Source of the DNA: Clostridia bacterium
Lineage (GTDB): Bacteria > Bacillota > Clostridia > Oscillospirales > CAG-272
Direction: 5' to 3'
DNA: 21,214 nt
NCBI GenBank assembly: GCA_900769475.1
Contig: CAAGGQ010000161.1
Location: 1 to 21,214, forward strand
The notes below the pieces were generated by a model, which did no database searches, was not told the origin of the DNA, and saw nothing but the letters and a program-made list of their open reading frames with translations. This document shows, piece by piece, positions 15,793-21,214 of the stretch (the first letter of the stretch is position 1; each line of letters starts with the position of its first letter). The position numbers and the translations under genes are program-made.

Positions 15793-15821
15793 ATTTTACC
15801 ATACTTTCCGAAAAAAAGCAA
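15793..15821 (-). promoter_or_regulatory. Promoter of the polysaccharide operon
   Basis: On the minus strand TTGCTT (15821-15816), a 17-base spacer ending in TGG (extended -10), and TAAAAT (15798-15793). The sequence continues with further TATAAT-like words closer to the gene, so the exact start is uncertain. Confidence 0.6.
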
Positions 15822-15862
15822 CCTTAATCTGCTATTTTTCTGTTTTCTGTAAAGAAAAAGGC

Positions 15863-15895
15863 AAAAAAAGCCCGACCTTCGGGAGAAGGTCGGGC
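15863..15895 (-). terminator. Intrinsic terminator after the PRPP synthetase gene
   Basis: An 11-bp stem, GCCCGACCTTC (15895-15885 on the minus strand) with GAAGGTCGGGC (15880-15870), has a 4-base loop and is followed by seven T residues (15869-15863). There is no T-run on the plus side, so it acts only for minus-strand transcripts. Confidence 0.93.
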
Positions 15896-15911
15896 GGAAG
15901 GATGGCTAAAA

Positions 15912-17060
15912 TCAGTTTTCGAAGTTGATCTTCATCTGTGCGGCAAGCTCTCCGCGGTGCTTTTCCATCAGGTTTTGGATCCGCTTTACGGGATTCAGAA
16001 GAGTGCTGATGGTCTCGTCGTTGTTCAGAGTATCGATCAAGTAAGCCACGTACTTGCACATGTTTACCTCAACGTACCACTCTCTTTGGAGCAACTCGGG
16101 ACGACGATATACCAGGTTGGTGGAAAGAACGCGATCAAACACGCCTGCCTTGTAAGCGGCGTCGAACTTCTCACATCCCTCGGTGAACAGACCAAAGGTA
16201 GCAAAGCAGAATACGCGGGTGGCTCCCCGCTCCTTCAGCTGCTTGCAAACGTCGATCATGGATTCGCCCGAAGCGATCATATCGTCTACCACGATGGCGT
16301 CCTTGCCGTGGAGATCCTGTCCCAGGTACTCGTGTGCCTCGATGGGGTTACGGCCGTTGATTACGATGGAGTAGTTTCTACGCTTGTAGAACATACCAAT
16401 ATCCAGGCCCAGCACCGAGCTGTAATACATACAACGGGACATAGCGCCCTCGTCGGGAGAAATGATCGCCATATGATCCTTATCGATCTGAACGTCGGGA
16501 ACGGCACGCACCAGCGCCTTAATCATCTGATAGGTGGGCTGAACGTTATCAAATCCGGACAGCGGAATCGCGTTACAAATGCGCGAATCGTGGGCGTCAA
16601 AGGTGATGATGTTGGATACGCCCATGGAAACCAGCTCCTGGAGCATCAGAGCGCAGTCCAGGGATTCCCGGCTGGAGCGCTTGTGCTGTCTGCCTTCGTA
16701 AAGCATGGGCATAATAACGGTGATACGTCTTGCCTTACCGCCAATAGCTGCAATGATACGCTTCAGATCTGCAAAGTGATCGTCGGGACTCATGGGAACG
16801 GTCATACCGTACATGGGATAGGTCACGCCGTAGTTAAAGGGATCGCAAATGATGTATACGTCCTTGCCGCGCATGGACTCATGAATGATTCCCTTTCCTT
16901 CGCCCGAACCAAAGCGAGGGCACTCGGCATCGATGATATAACTGCTGCTATCACCGCCGCGCTTGCGCCAATCCCGCAAATAGTAGTCCACCTGGGATGC
17001 AAACGTATCGCATCCGCTCATTCCAATAACGCCAAGATCTCCGTGATGATTGTCCTTCAT
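15912..17060 (-). CDS. prs: Ribose-phosphate pyrophosphokinase (PRPP synthetase), divergent long form
   Basis: This 382-residue protein makes PRPP from ribose 5-phosphate and ATP, the entry metabolite for purine, pyrimidine, His, Trp and NAD synthesis. Visible features are a catalytic flexible-loop motif MLYEGRQHKRSSRES (RQHKR at 124-128, the counterpart of RQDRK), FDAHDSRICNAIP, IISPDEGAMSR, and the PRPP-binding loop IVVDDMIASGES (Asp259-Asp260). It is longer than classical Prs (about 315 residues), has an extended N-terminus and a C-terminal helical tail, and diverges at many positions; I recall such versions in Clostridia. The start at 17060 is chosen because GGAGG lies 5 bases upstream; longer frames from 17072 or 17096 would swallow that site. 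It lies 82 bases after rhaB, with no strong promoter in between. Confidence 0.9.
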   Translation of the reverse strand: MKDNHHGDLGVIGMSGCDTFASQVDYYLRDWRKRGGDSSSYIIDAECPRFGSGEGKGIIHESMRGKDVYIICDPFNYGVTYPMYGMTVPMSPDDHFADLKRIIAAIGGKARRITVIMPMLYEGRQHKRSSRESLDCALMLQELVSMGVSNIITFDAHDSRICNAIPLSGFDNVQPTYQMIKALVRAVPDVQIDKDHMAIISPDEGAMSRCMYYSSVLGLDIGMFYKRRNYSIVINGRNPIEAHEYLGQDLHGKDAIVVDDMIASGESMIDVCKQLKERGATRVFCFATFGLFTEGCEKFDAAYKAGVFDRVLSTNLVYRRPELLQREWYVEVNMCKYVAYLIDTLNNDETISTLLNPVKRIQNLMEKHRGELAAQMKINFEN

Positions 17061-17109
17061 AATAGCCTCCATTTTTTTTAACTTTATTGTCCCCAATTAC
17101 CGGCAAACG

Positions 17110-17134
17110 GACCTGCTCACCGGCCTGACAGGTC
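17110..17134 (-). other. Hairpin in the rhaB-prs intergenic stretch
   Basis: GACCTG and CAGGTC form the outer stem, with TCA/TGA inside it across one bulged G and GGCCGG as loop. No T-run follows, so it is not a terminator. It could be an RNA stability or processing element between two co-transcribed genes, or chance. Confidence 0.3.
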
Positions 17135-17142
17135 ATTTTTCG

Positions 17143-18615
17143 TCAGTTCAGTTCACAAAAACGTCCGTAAGCCTCATCCCAAATCGCTCTGTTGGACGAA
17201 GGCTCATAGTGCTTCAGATCAAAGGAAGCGGCAACGATGGCTCTTGCCTGCTTCAGATCGGCAACCTCGCCTGCGGCAATCGCCTGCATCATCAGGTTAC
17301 CAATGGCGGTTGCTTCCTCGGGACCTGCCGCTACGGGAATTCCGCAAGCATCCGCGGTCATCTGGCTGAGGAAATGATCCTTGGTTCCGCCGCCCACCAC
17401 GTGGATCACCTTGGCTTTTCTGCCCATAAGGCTCTCAATGGACTCTGCGGTCATCCGATACTTGAGGGACAAGCTCTCGTAAATGCAGCGAACCACCTCG
17501 CCAACGGTTTCGGGAACGTGCTGGCCGGTACGGCGGCAGTACTCCCGCACCTTCTCAGGCATATTGCCGGGGGTAGCAAAGGAATCATCGTCGGGATTGA
17601 TAAAGCACTGGAAGGGCTTGCTTTCCTTGGCCCAGACTTCCATCTGCGCAAAGCTGTACTCCTTGCCCTCCCGACGCCACTGACGGCGGGATTCCTGGAT
17701 CAGCCAAAGACCCATAATATTCTTTAGGAAGCGAATGGTTCCCATGGCGCCCCCCTCGTTGGTCAGATTGAGCGTTTGAGACTGCGCGTTGATCAAAGGA
17801 TCCTTCAGCTCGGTGCCCATGAGGGACCAAGTGCCGCTACTGATGTAAATGAAATCCTCCTCCTGGGTAGGAACCGCGATGACGGCGCTGGCCGTATCGT
17901 GGGAAGCCACGGTGATCACCTCGGCGTCGGTCTTTCCGGTCTCGCCCAGCACCTGAGGCAGGAGCTTGCCAACCTTGTGACCGGGCTGAACGATCGGACC
18001 GAACAGGCGAGTGGGGATCCCCAGCTTTTCCAACACCTCATAATCGTAAGCGCGAGCTTTGGCATCCAAGAATGCGCCGGTGGAAAGGATCGTGTACTCG
18101 TTTGCAATGTTGCCCGTGAGGAAGTAGTTGAGAAGGTCGGGAATGTTCAGAAAATGCTCAGCCTGTTCAAACACCTCGGGGTTGAACCGCTTCTCGGCAG
18201 CCAGCTGGAAAATGGTGTTAAAGTTGATGCACTGAATACCGCCTCTGGAATAGAGCTCATCCAGAGGAAGAATGCCGTTCACGTAGTCCGGCATGCCCTG
18301 GGTTCGGGTATCACGGTAATGGGTGGGATTGGCCAACATTCTGCCGTGACGGTCAAGGAAGGCGTAGTCTACGCCCCAGGTGTCGATACCAATAGTGCGA
18401 ACATCGTCCTTTTCCAGAACCGTTTTGGTAATGGATTGCTTGATCTCATGAAAAATGCGCAAAATATCCCAGTACATTCTTCCATTGGTGATCACAGGAT
18501 CATTGGAAAAACGATGGTTTTCGCGCAAGGTCAATTTTTCGCCGTCAAAGCTGCCTACGATGCCTCTGCCGCTGGAAGCGCCCAGATCGATCGCAAGCAT
18601 TTTTAATTCTGCCAT
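17143..18615 (-). CDS. rhaB: L-rhamnulokinase RhaB
   Basis: This 490-residue FGGY-family sugar kinase is almost exactly the E. coli RhaB length. It phosphorylates L-rhamnulose to rhamnulose 1-phosphate with ATP, the second step of rhamnose breakdown. Motifs: the phosphate-binding LAIDLGASSGRGIVG near the N-terminus, IDTWGVDYAFLD, HYRDTRT, the catalytic segment ASHDTASAV (Asp240), YISSGTWSLMG, and the C-terminal VVGGGTKDHFLSQMTADACG with AAGPEEATAIGN. The ATG at 18615 is used because AGGAGG lies 8 bases upstream; a frame from 18633 would start before that site. It has its own promoter (18677-18685) and is followed by prs. The aldolase gene rhaD is not in the window. Confidence 0.96.
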   Translation of the reverse strand: MAELKMLAIDLGASSGRGIVGSFDGEKLTLRENHRFSNDPVITNGRMYWDILRIFHEIKQSITKTVLEKDDVRTIGIDTWGVDYAFLDRHGRMLANPTHYRDTRTQGMPDYVNGILPLDELYSRGGIQCINFNTIFQLAAEKRFNPEVFEQAEHFLNIPDLLNYFLTGNIANEYTILSTGAFLDAKARAYDYEVLEKLGIPTRLFGPIVQPGHKVGKLLPQVLGETGKTDAEVITVASHDTASAVIAVPTQEEDFIYISSGTWSLMGTELKDPLINAQSQTLNLTNEGGAMGTIRFLKNIMGLWLIQESRRQWRREGKEYSFAQMEVWAKESKPFQCFINPDDDSFATPGNMPEKVREYCRRTGQHVPETVGEVVRCIYESLSLKYRMTAESIESLMGRKAKVIHVVGGGTKDHFLSQMTADACGIPVAAGPEEATAIGNLMMQAIAAGEVADLKQARAIVAASFDLKHYEPSSNRAIWDEAYGRFCELN

Positions 18616-18676
18616 GAGAGTTTCCTCCTGCATTGTAATGGTAGTGTTATTTCACTCAAAAATCAATTTACGATTC

Positions 18677-18685
18677 ATTATAACA
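18677..18685 (-). promoter_or_regulatory. Extended -10 promoter of rhaB
   Basis: On the minus strand TGT followed by a perfect TATAAT (18685-18677); no good -35 is seen at 16-18 bases. The imperfect palindrome TTTATGTATGAATAAA (18697-18712, plus-strand reading) covers the place of the -35 and could be a regulator site. The leader to the ATG at 18615 is about 55 bases. Confidence 0.55.
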
Positions 18686-18740
18686 CAAAAGGCAGGTTTA
18701 TGTATGAATAAATCATGAACAAGCAAGCCTTTTCGATAAA

Positions 18741-18778
18741 AAAATCGAAAAAGCGAAGATTTTGATGTCTTCGCTTTT
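18741..18778 (-). terminator. Intrinsic terminator after plsY
   Basis: An 11-bp stem (18768-18778 with 18749-18759, AAAAGCGAAGA and its complement) has an 8-base loop. It is followed on the minus strand by T, CGA and a run of seven T residues; that T-run is itself flanked by CGAT/ATCG. It separates plsY from rhaB. Confidence 0.8.
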
Positions 18779-18783
18779 CAAGA

Positions 18784-19425
18784 TCATTTTTTGATATTGG
18801 ATTCCCCGGTCAGTCGCTCAATCTCCTGGTCGCGCTTCCACAGGAAACTGAAGTGCGCCTCAGTTCCCTTTCGGATGCGCTTTAGGTTTTCCACGTGCTT
18901 GATCAGAATAAACAGGGTCGAGATCAACAGCACCAGCGTTCCCACCAGGCTCTTGGTGCGCAACGCATAGACCACGGGGAAAATAATCGACGCGGTGATG
19001 GGGACGATACAAATGTAATCCACGATCAGCACCAGGATCAGCTCGGAGCTGAGCAGAGCCACAAAGAAGGTCCAATCGTAGGCTAGGATCATGCCACCAA
19101 GGCAAGCAAGCCCCTTTCCTCCGCGAAAGCCCATGAACACCGGGTACATATGGCCCAGAATACAGGAGACACCCGAGAGGACCACGGCATAGGCAAAGTT
19201 TGGGAACAACCAGGTAGAGAGCCGCACGGTGAGGAAGGACTTGAAAATATCAAAGAAAGCGCTCAAAACGCCAATGCGCTTCCCCATTACGATCACCGCG
19301 TTGGAGGCTCCGGCGTTTCCCGAGCCACGCTTGCGGATATCAAAGCCGCGCCGCTTCCCGATCAGATAGGCCGGGTTGATCCCACCGATCAAATATCCAA
19401 GAATGATACATCCAATCGTTTCCAT
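18784..19425 (-). CDS. plsY: Acyl-phosphate:glycerol-3-phosphate acyltransferase PlsY
   Basis: This 213-residue polytopic membrane protein carries out the first acylation of glycerol 3-phosphate, using acyl phosphate, to give lysophosphatidic acid. All three PlsY motifs are present: GSGNAGASN (34-42), GHMYPVFMGFRGGKG (91-105), and the late KHVENLKRIRKGTE (about 175-188), with the five or so helices expected. The length is normal for the family with a modest C-terminal extension. AAGGAGG lies 7 bases before the ATG. It is a single-gene unit with its own consensus promoter and terminator, placed between rhaB and rhaA without an obvious metabolic link to them. Confidence 0.95.
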   Translation of the reverse strand: METIGCIILGYLIGGINPAYLIGKRRGFDIRKRGSGNAGASNAVIVMGKRIGVLSAFFDIFKSFLTVRLSTWLFPNFAYAVVLSGVSCILGHMYPVFMGFRGGKGLACLGGMILAYDWTFFVALLSSELILVLIVDYICIVPITASIIFPVVYALRTKSLVGTLVLLISTLFILIKHVENLKRIRKGTEAHFSFLWKRDQEIERLTGESNIKK

Positions 19426-19492
19426 ACGATCCTCCTTCCCTTGCAGTTCAAGATAATATATGCTTGGGGTGGATCAAAAACCACCGGAGGGT

Positions 19493-19521
19493 ATTATAAT
19501 CCTTTTTTTCGTTTTTGTCAA
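19493..19521 (-). promoter_or_regulatory. Fully consensus sigma-A promoter of plsY
   Basis: On the minus strand TTGACA (19521-19516), a 17-base spacer and TATAAT (19498-19493), matching the housekeeping consensus at all 12 positions. The leader of about 60 bases includes a small hairpin, GGTGG with CCACC (19468-19472 and 19481-19485). Confidence 0.9.
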
Positions 19522-19530
19522 TGAAAACCC

Positions 19531-19563
19531 CCGTTCTTTTTTTACAAACAGAAAAAAGGGCGG
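19531..19563. repeat. A/T-rich inverted repeat between the plsY and rhaA promoters
   Basis: The arms 19531-19542 (CCGTTCTTTTTT) and 19552-19563 (AAAAAAGGGCGG) can form 12 pairs if two G-U pairs are allowed, with a 9-base loop. The element lies upstream of both divergent promoters. It may be an old terminator or part of a regulator-binding region. Confidence 0.45.
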
Positions 19564-19595
19564 TGTTTTTACCAAAAACACGGGGTGTTTTTATC
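19562..19595 (+). promoter_or_regulatory. Direct and inverted repeats upstream of rhaA, candidate regulator site
   Basis: GGTGTTTTTACC (19562-19573) recurs as GGTGTTTTTATC at 19584-19595, offset by 22 bases (about two helical turns). Between them AAAAACAC (19574-19581) is an inverted copy of GTGTTTTT (19585-19592), giving a palindrome with a 3-base centre. The repeats lie about 17-50 bases upstream of the rhaA -35, where activators such as AraC-type regulators usually bind. No regulator gene is in the window. Confidence 0.45.
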
Positions 19596-19611
19596 ATTTC
19601 CCTTCCTGCTC

Positions 19612-19640
19612 TTGCAAAAATGGAAAATCTATATTATAAT
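19612..19640 (+). promoter_or_regulatory. Sigma-A promoter of rhaA
   Basis: TTGCAA (19612-19617), a 17-base spacer and TATAAT (19635-19640), the same hexamers and spacing as the yajC promoter. The start site is near 19647. The ribosome binding site AGGAGG (19669-19674) is 6 bases before the ATG at 19681. Confidence 0.85.
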
Positions 19641-19680
19641 ATTGAAAGTATCCTATTACAAAACATACAGGAGGTCTTCC

Positions 19681-20931
19681 ATGACACAAAAGGAACTGTA
19701 CAACATTGCCAAGGAACGCTACGCCGCGCTTGGCATCGATACCGAAGCCGCCATCGAGAAGCTTTCTAAGATCGCCATCTCTATGCACTGCTGGCAGGCA
19801 GACGACGTAAAGGGCTTTGAAAACACCGGTGCCCTCACCGGCGGTATTCAGACCACCGGCAACTACCCCGGCGCCGCTACCACCCCCGCACAGGTTATGC
19901 AGGATCTGGACATGGCGCTTTCCCTGATCCCCGGTACCCACAAGATCAACGTTCACGCTTGCTACGGCATTTACGAGGACGGTAAGATCGCAGACCGCGA
20001 TCAGATCAAGCCCGAGCACTTTAAGCCCTGGGTAGACTACGCTAAGGCACGAGGCCTGGGCCTGGACTTTAACCCCACCTACTTCTCTCATCCTCTGGCA
20101 GGAGACGACACGCTGACCAACCCCAACGAGGAGATCCGCGCCTTCTGGATCCGCCACGGCATTGCCTGCATCCGTATCTCCGAGTACTTTGCAAGAGAGA
20201 CCGGCAAGCCCTGCGTTATGAACATCTGGATCCCCGACGGACTCAAGGACGTTCCCGCCGACCGTCTTGGCCCGAGAATGCGCTACATGGACTCCCTGGA
20301 TCAGATCCTGGGCTGTGGCTATGATAAGGAGCTGGTTTACGTTACCCTGGAATCCAAGGTATTTGGCATTGGCCTGGAGTCCTACACCGCCGGTTCCGCC
20401 GAGTTTGCGCTTTCCTACGCCACCACCCGCGGCATTCTGCCCCTGATGGACAACGGTCACTACCATCCCACCGAGGTGGTTTCCGATAAGATCTCCGCGC
20501 TTCTCTGCTTCAATCCCAAGATCGCTCTGCACATCACCCGCGGCATCCGTTGGGATTCCGACCACGTGGTGCGCTACGATGATGAGACCGTAGAAATGAT
20601 GAAGGAAGTGGTCCGCAACAACGCTCTGGACCGTGTGGTTCTGGCAACCGACTACTTTGACGCCTCCATCAACCGCATTGCCGCTTTGGTCATTGGTATG
20701 CGTTCGGTGCAGAAGGCTCTGCTCACCGCGCTGCTTCTGCCCAACGAAAAGCTCAAGGAGCTCCAGGACAGCCAGAAGTTCACCGAGCTGATGATGCTCC
20801 AGGAGGAATTCAAGTTTGCTCCTGTGGGCGACGTTTGGAACGAGTTCTGCGCTCGCGCTGGCATCCCCGGCGACGCCTCCTGGTTCCAGGCTGTGGAAGC
20901 TTACGAGAAGGACGTTCTCTCCAAGAGATAA
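19681..20931 (+). CDS. rhaA: L-rhamnose isomerase RhaA
   Basis: This 416-residue protein can be aligned end to end with E. coli RhaA (419 residues). It converts L-rhamnose to L-rhamnulose, the first step of rhamnose use, with Mn2+ or a similar metal, in a TIM-barrel fold. Conserved segments: ISMHCWQADDVKGFE, LTGGIQTTGNYPG, RDQIKPEHFKPWVDYAKA, LDFNPTYFSHPL, VMNIWIPDGLKD, ESKVFGIGLESYT, GHYHPTEVVSDKISA (His260, His262) and RWDSDHVV (Asp292, Asp294, metal-binding region), and FDASINRIAA. The start at 19681 is fixed by AGGAGG six bases upstream; the open frame back to 19585 contains the promoter and is not coding. Transcribed divergently from plsY and rhaB, and followed by three terminator-like hairpins. 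Confidence 0.98.
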   Translation: MTQKELYNIAKERYAALGIDTEAAIEKLSKIAISMHCWQADDVKGFENTGALTGGIQTTGNYPGAATTPAQVMQDLDMALSLIPGTHKINVHACYGIYEDGKIADRDQIKPEHFKPWVDYAKARGLGLDFNPTYFSHPLAGDDTLTNPNEEIRAFWIRHGIACIRISEYFARETGKPCVMNIWIPDGLKDVPADRLGPRMRYMDSLDQILGCGYDKELVYVTLESKVFGIGLESYTAGSAEFALSYATTRGILPLMDNGHYHPTEVVSDKISALLCFNPKIALHITRGIRWDSDHVVRYDDETVEMMKEVVRNNALDRVVLATDYFDASINRIAALVIGMRSVQKALLTALLLPNEKLKELQDSQKFTELMMLQEEFKFAPVGDVWNEFCARAGIPGDASWFQAVEAYEKDVLSKR

Positions 20932-20946
20932 GCATTTCTTTTACAT

Positions 20947-20977
20947 AAAAGGCTCTCACTTCGGTGGGAGCCTTTTT
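20947..20977 (+). terminator. Intrinsic terminator of rhaA
   Basis: GGCTCTCAC (20951-20959) pairs with GTGGGAGCC (20964-20972) around a stable TTCG tetraloop, flanked by AAAA and TTTTT. It lies 19 bases after the stop codon. Confidence 0.93.
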
Positions 20978-20986
20978 GTTTTGCAG

Positions 20987-21012
20987 GGGCGACCGTTGGT
21001 TGTCCGTTTTTT
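20987..21012 (+). repeat. Second terminator-like hairpin, possible degenerate intergenic repeat
   Basis: GGGCGACC (20987-20994) pairs with GGTTGTCC (20998-21005), two of the pairs being G-U, around a 3-base loop, with G and six T residues after it. The core GGGGCGACC resembles a short palindromic intergenic repeat I recall as common in gut Clostridia genomes, here with one decayed arm. It may act as a back-up terminator. Confidence 0.5.
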
Positions 21013-21028
21013 CTTGCCTATCAACACC

Positions 21029-21070
21029 TCACGCCCAACCTTCTCTTTGGAAGGTTGGGCGTGATTTTTT
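21029..21070 (+). terminator. Third strong terminator hairpin downstream of rhaA
   Basis: A perfect 15-bp stem (21029-21043 with 21050-21064, TCACGCCCAACCTTC and its complement) has a 6-base loop and six T residues after it on the plus strand. On the minus strand, after the partial membrane gene, no T-run follows the stem, so termination in that direction is doubtful. Confidence 0.8.
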
Positions 21071-21087
21071 CTTTTATATTTCATCCG

Positions 21088-21214
21088 TTATGCGGATTCG
21101 AAGTCCACTTTTGCCGTTTCCTCGCGCAAATAGAAGCGGTTGACCAACAGCAGGATCACAAAATATCCCACGAAAATGCTAACGATATCCGAGGCGTAAT
21201 AGGTGATCATCCAA
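21088..21214 (-). CDS. C-terminal end of an unidentified membrane protein (cut by window edge)
   Basis: The minus strand is open from the window edge to a TAA at 21090-21088, giving 42 codons. The peptide has a hydrophobic helix (SDIVSIFVGYFVILLLVN) followed by a charged tail (RFYLREETAKVDFESA), as at the cytoplasmic end of a multi-helix membrane protein. I do not recognise the family. Its position beyond rhaA, in the opposite direction, does not show whether it belongs to rhamnose use (for instance as a transporter). The reading frame is supported only by its composition and by the absence of stops. Confidence 0.5.
   Translation of the reverse strand, partial: WMITYYASDIVSIFVGYFVILLLVNRFYLREETAKVDFESA

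Noticed and set aside
15763..15911. Possible leader peptide or riboswitch between the polysaccharide operon and prs
   Set aside because: The stretch is accounted for by the operon promoter and the prs terminator; no extra open frame or structured leader is seen.
15957..17081. 374-codon open frame antisense to prs
   Set aside because: The opposite strand encodes a recognisable PRPP synthetase; the antisense translation has no motifs and no ribosome binding site.
19585..19680. 32-codon N-terminal extension of RhaA
   Set aside because: It contains the rhaA promoter and ribosome binding site, and is absent from known RhaA proteins.

Overview
The window looks like chromosomal DNA of a spore-former-type Firmicute (Clostridia; a gut lineage is my guess). 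The grounds are strong AGGAGG-type ribosome binding sites, consensus sigma-A promoters, a yajC gene followed by a TIGR04086-type membrane protein, a BmrCD/TM287-288-type ABC pair, and a large fused ATPase-FtsX transporter. There is no rRNA, tRNA, CRISPR array, transposase or phage gene. No gene-free stretch exceeds 300 bases; the largest gap is the 255-base plsY/rhaA divergent region.

Layout. (a) 1-3785, minus strand: rimM-trmD, an intrinsic terminator, then an O-antigen-ligase-type polymerase, a DUF4330-like anchored protein and a second similar protein cut by the window edge. The last three are coupled by ATGA overlaps. (b) 4006-4857, plus: yajC and a small four-helix membrane protein. (c) 5018-8499, plus: a heterodimeric ABC exporter. 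(d) 8600-11773, plus: one large MacB-like ATPase-permease with an unusually big extracytoplasmic domain. (e) 11822-15750, minus: a three-gene surface-polysaccharide operon (priming sugar phosphotransferase, GT4 glycosyltransferase, Wzy-like polymerase), ended by a perfect 17-bp bidirectional terminator. (f) 15912-18615, minus: rhamnulokinase (rhaB) followed by a divergent PRPP synthetase. (g) 18784-20931: plsY (minus) and L-rhamnose isomerase rhaA (plus), divergent, each with a consensus promoter and repeat-rich DNA between them. (h) 20947-21214: three tandem terminator-like hairpins and the tail of a minus-strand membrane protein.

Functional picture. Cell-envelope work dominates: two Wzy/WaaL-type proteins, lipid acylation (PlsY), YajC and three ABC proteins, next to tRNA and ribosome maturation genes (TrmD, RimM). 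RhaA and RhaB carry out the first two steps of L-rhamnose breakdown. The aldolase, transporter and regulator are not in the window.

I found no clear undescribed multi-gene system. The best leads are RNA- or DNA-level elements: a trmD terminator whose hairpin contains the start codon of the next gene, a hairpin that hides the ribosome binding site of the TIGR04086-type gene, and 22-bp-spaced direct repeats upstream of rhaA. Two protein-level oddities also stand out: the roughly 580-residue outer domain of the MacB-like protein and the tandem DUF4330-like proteins.
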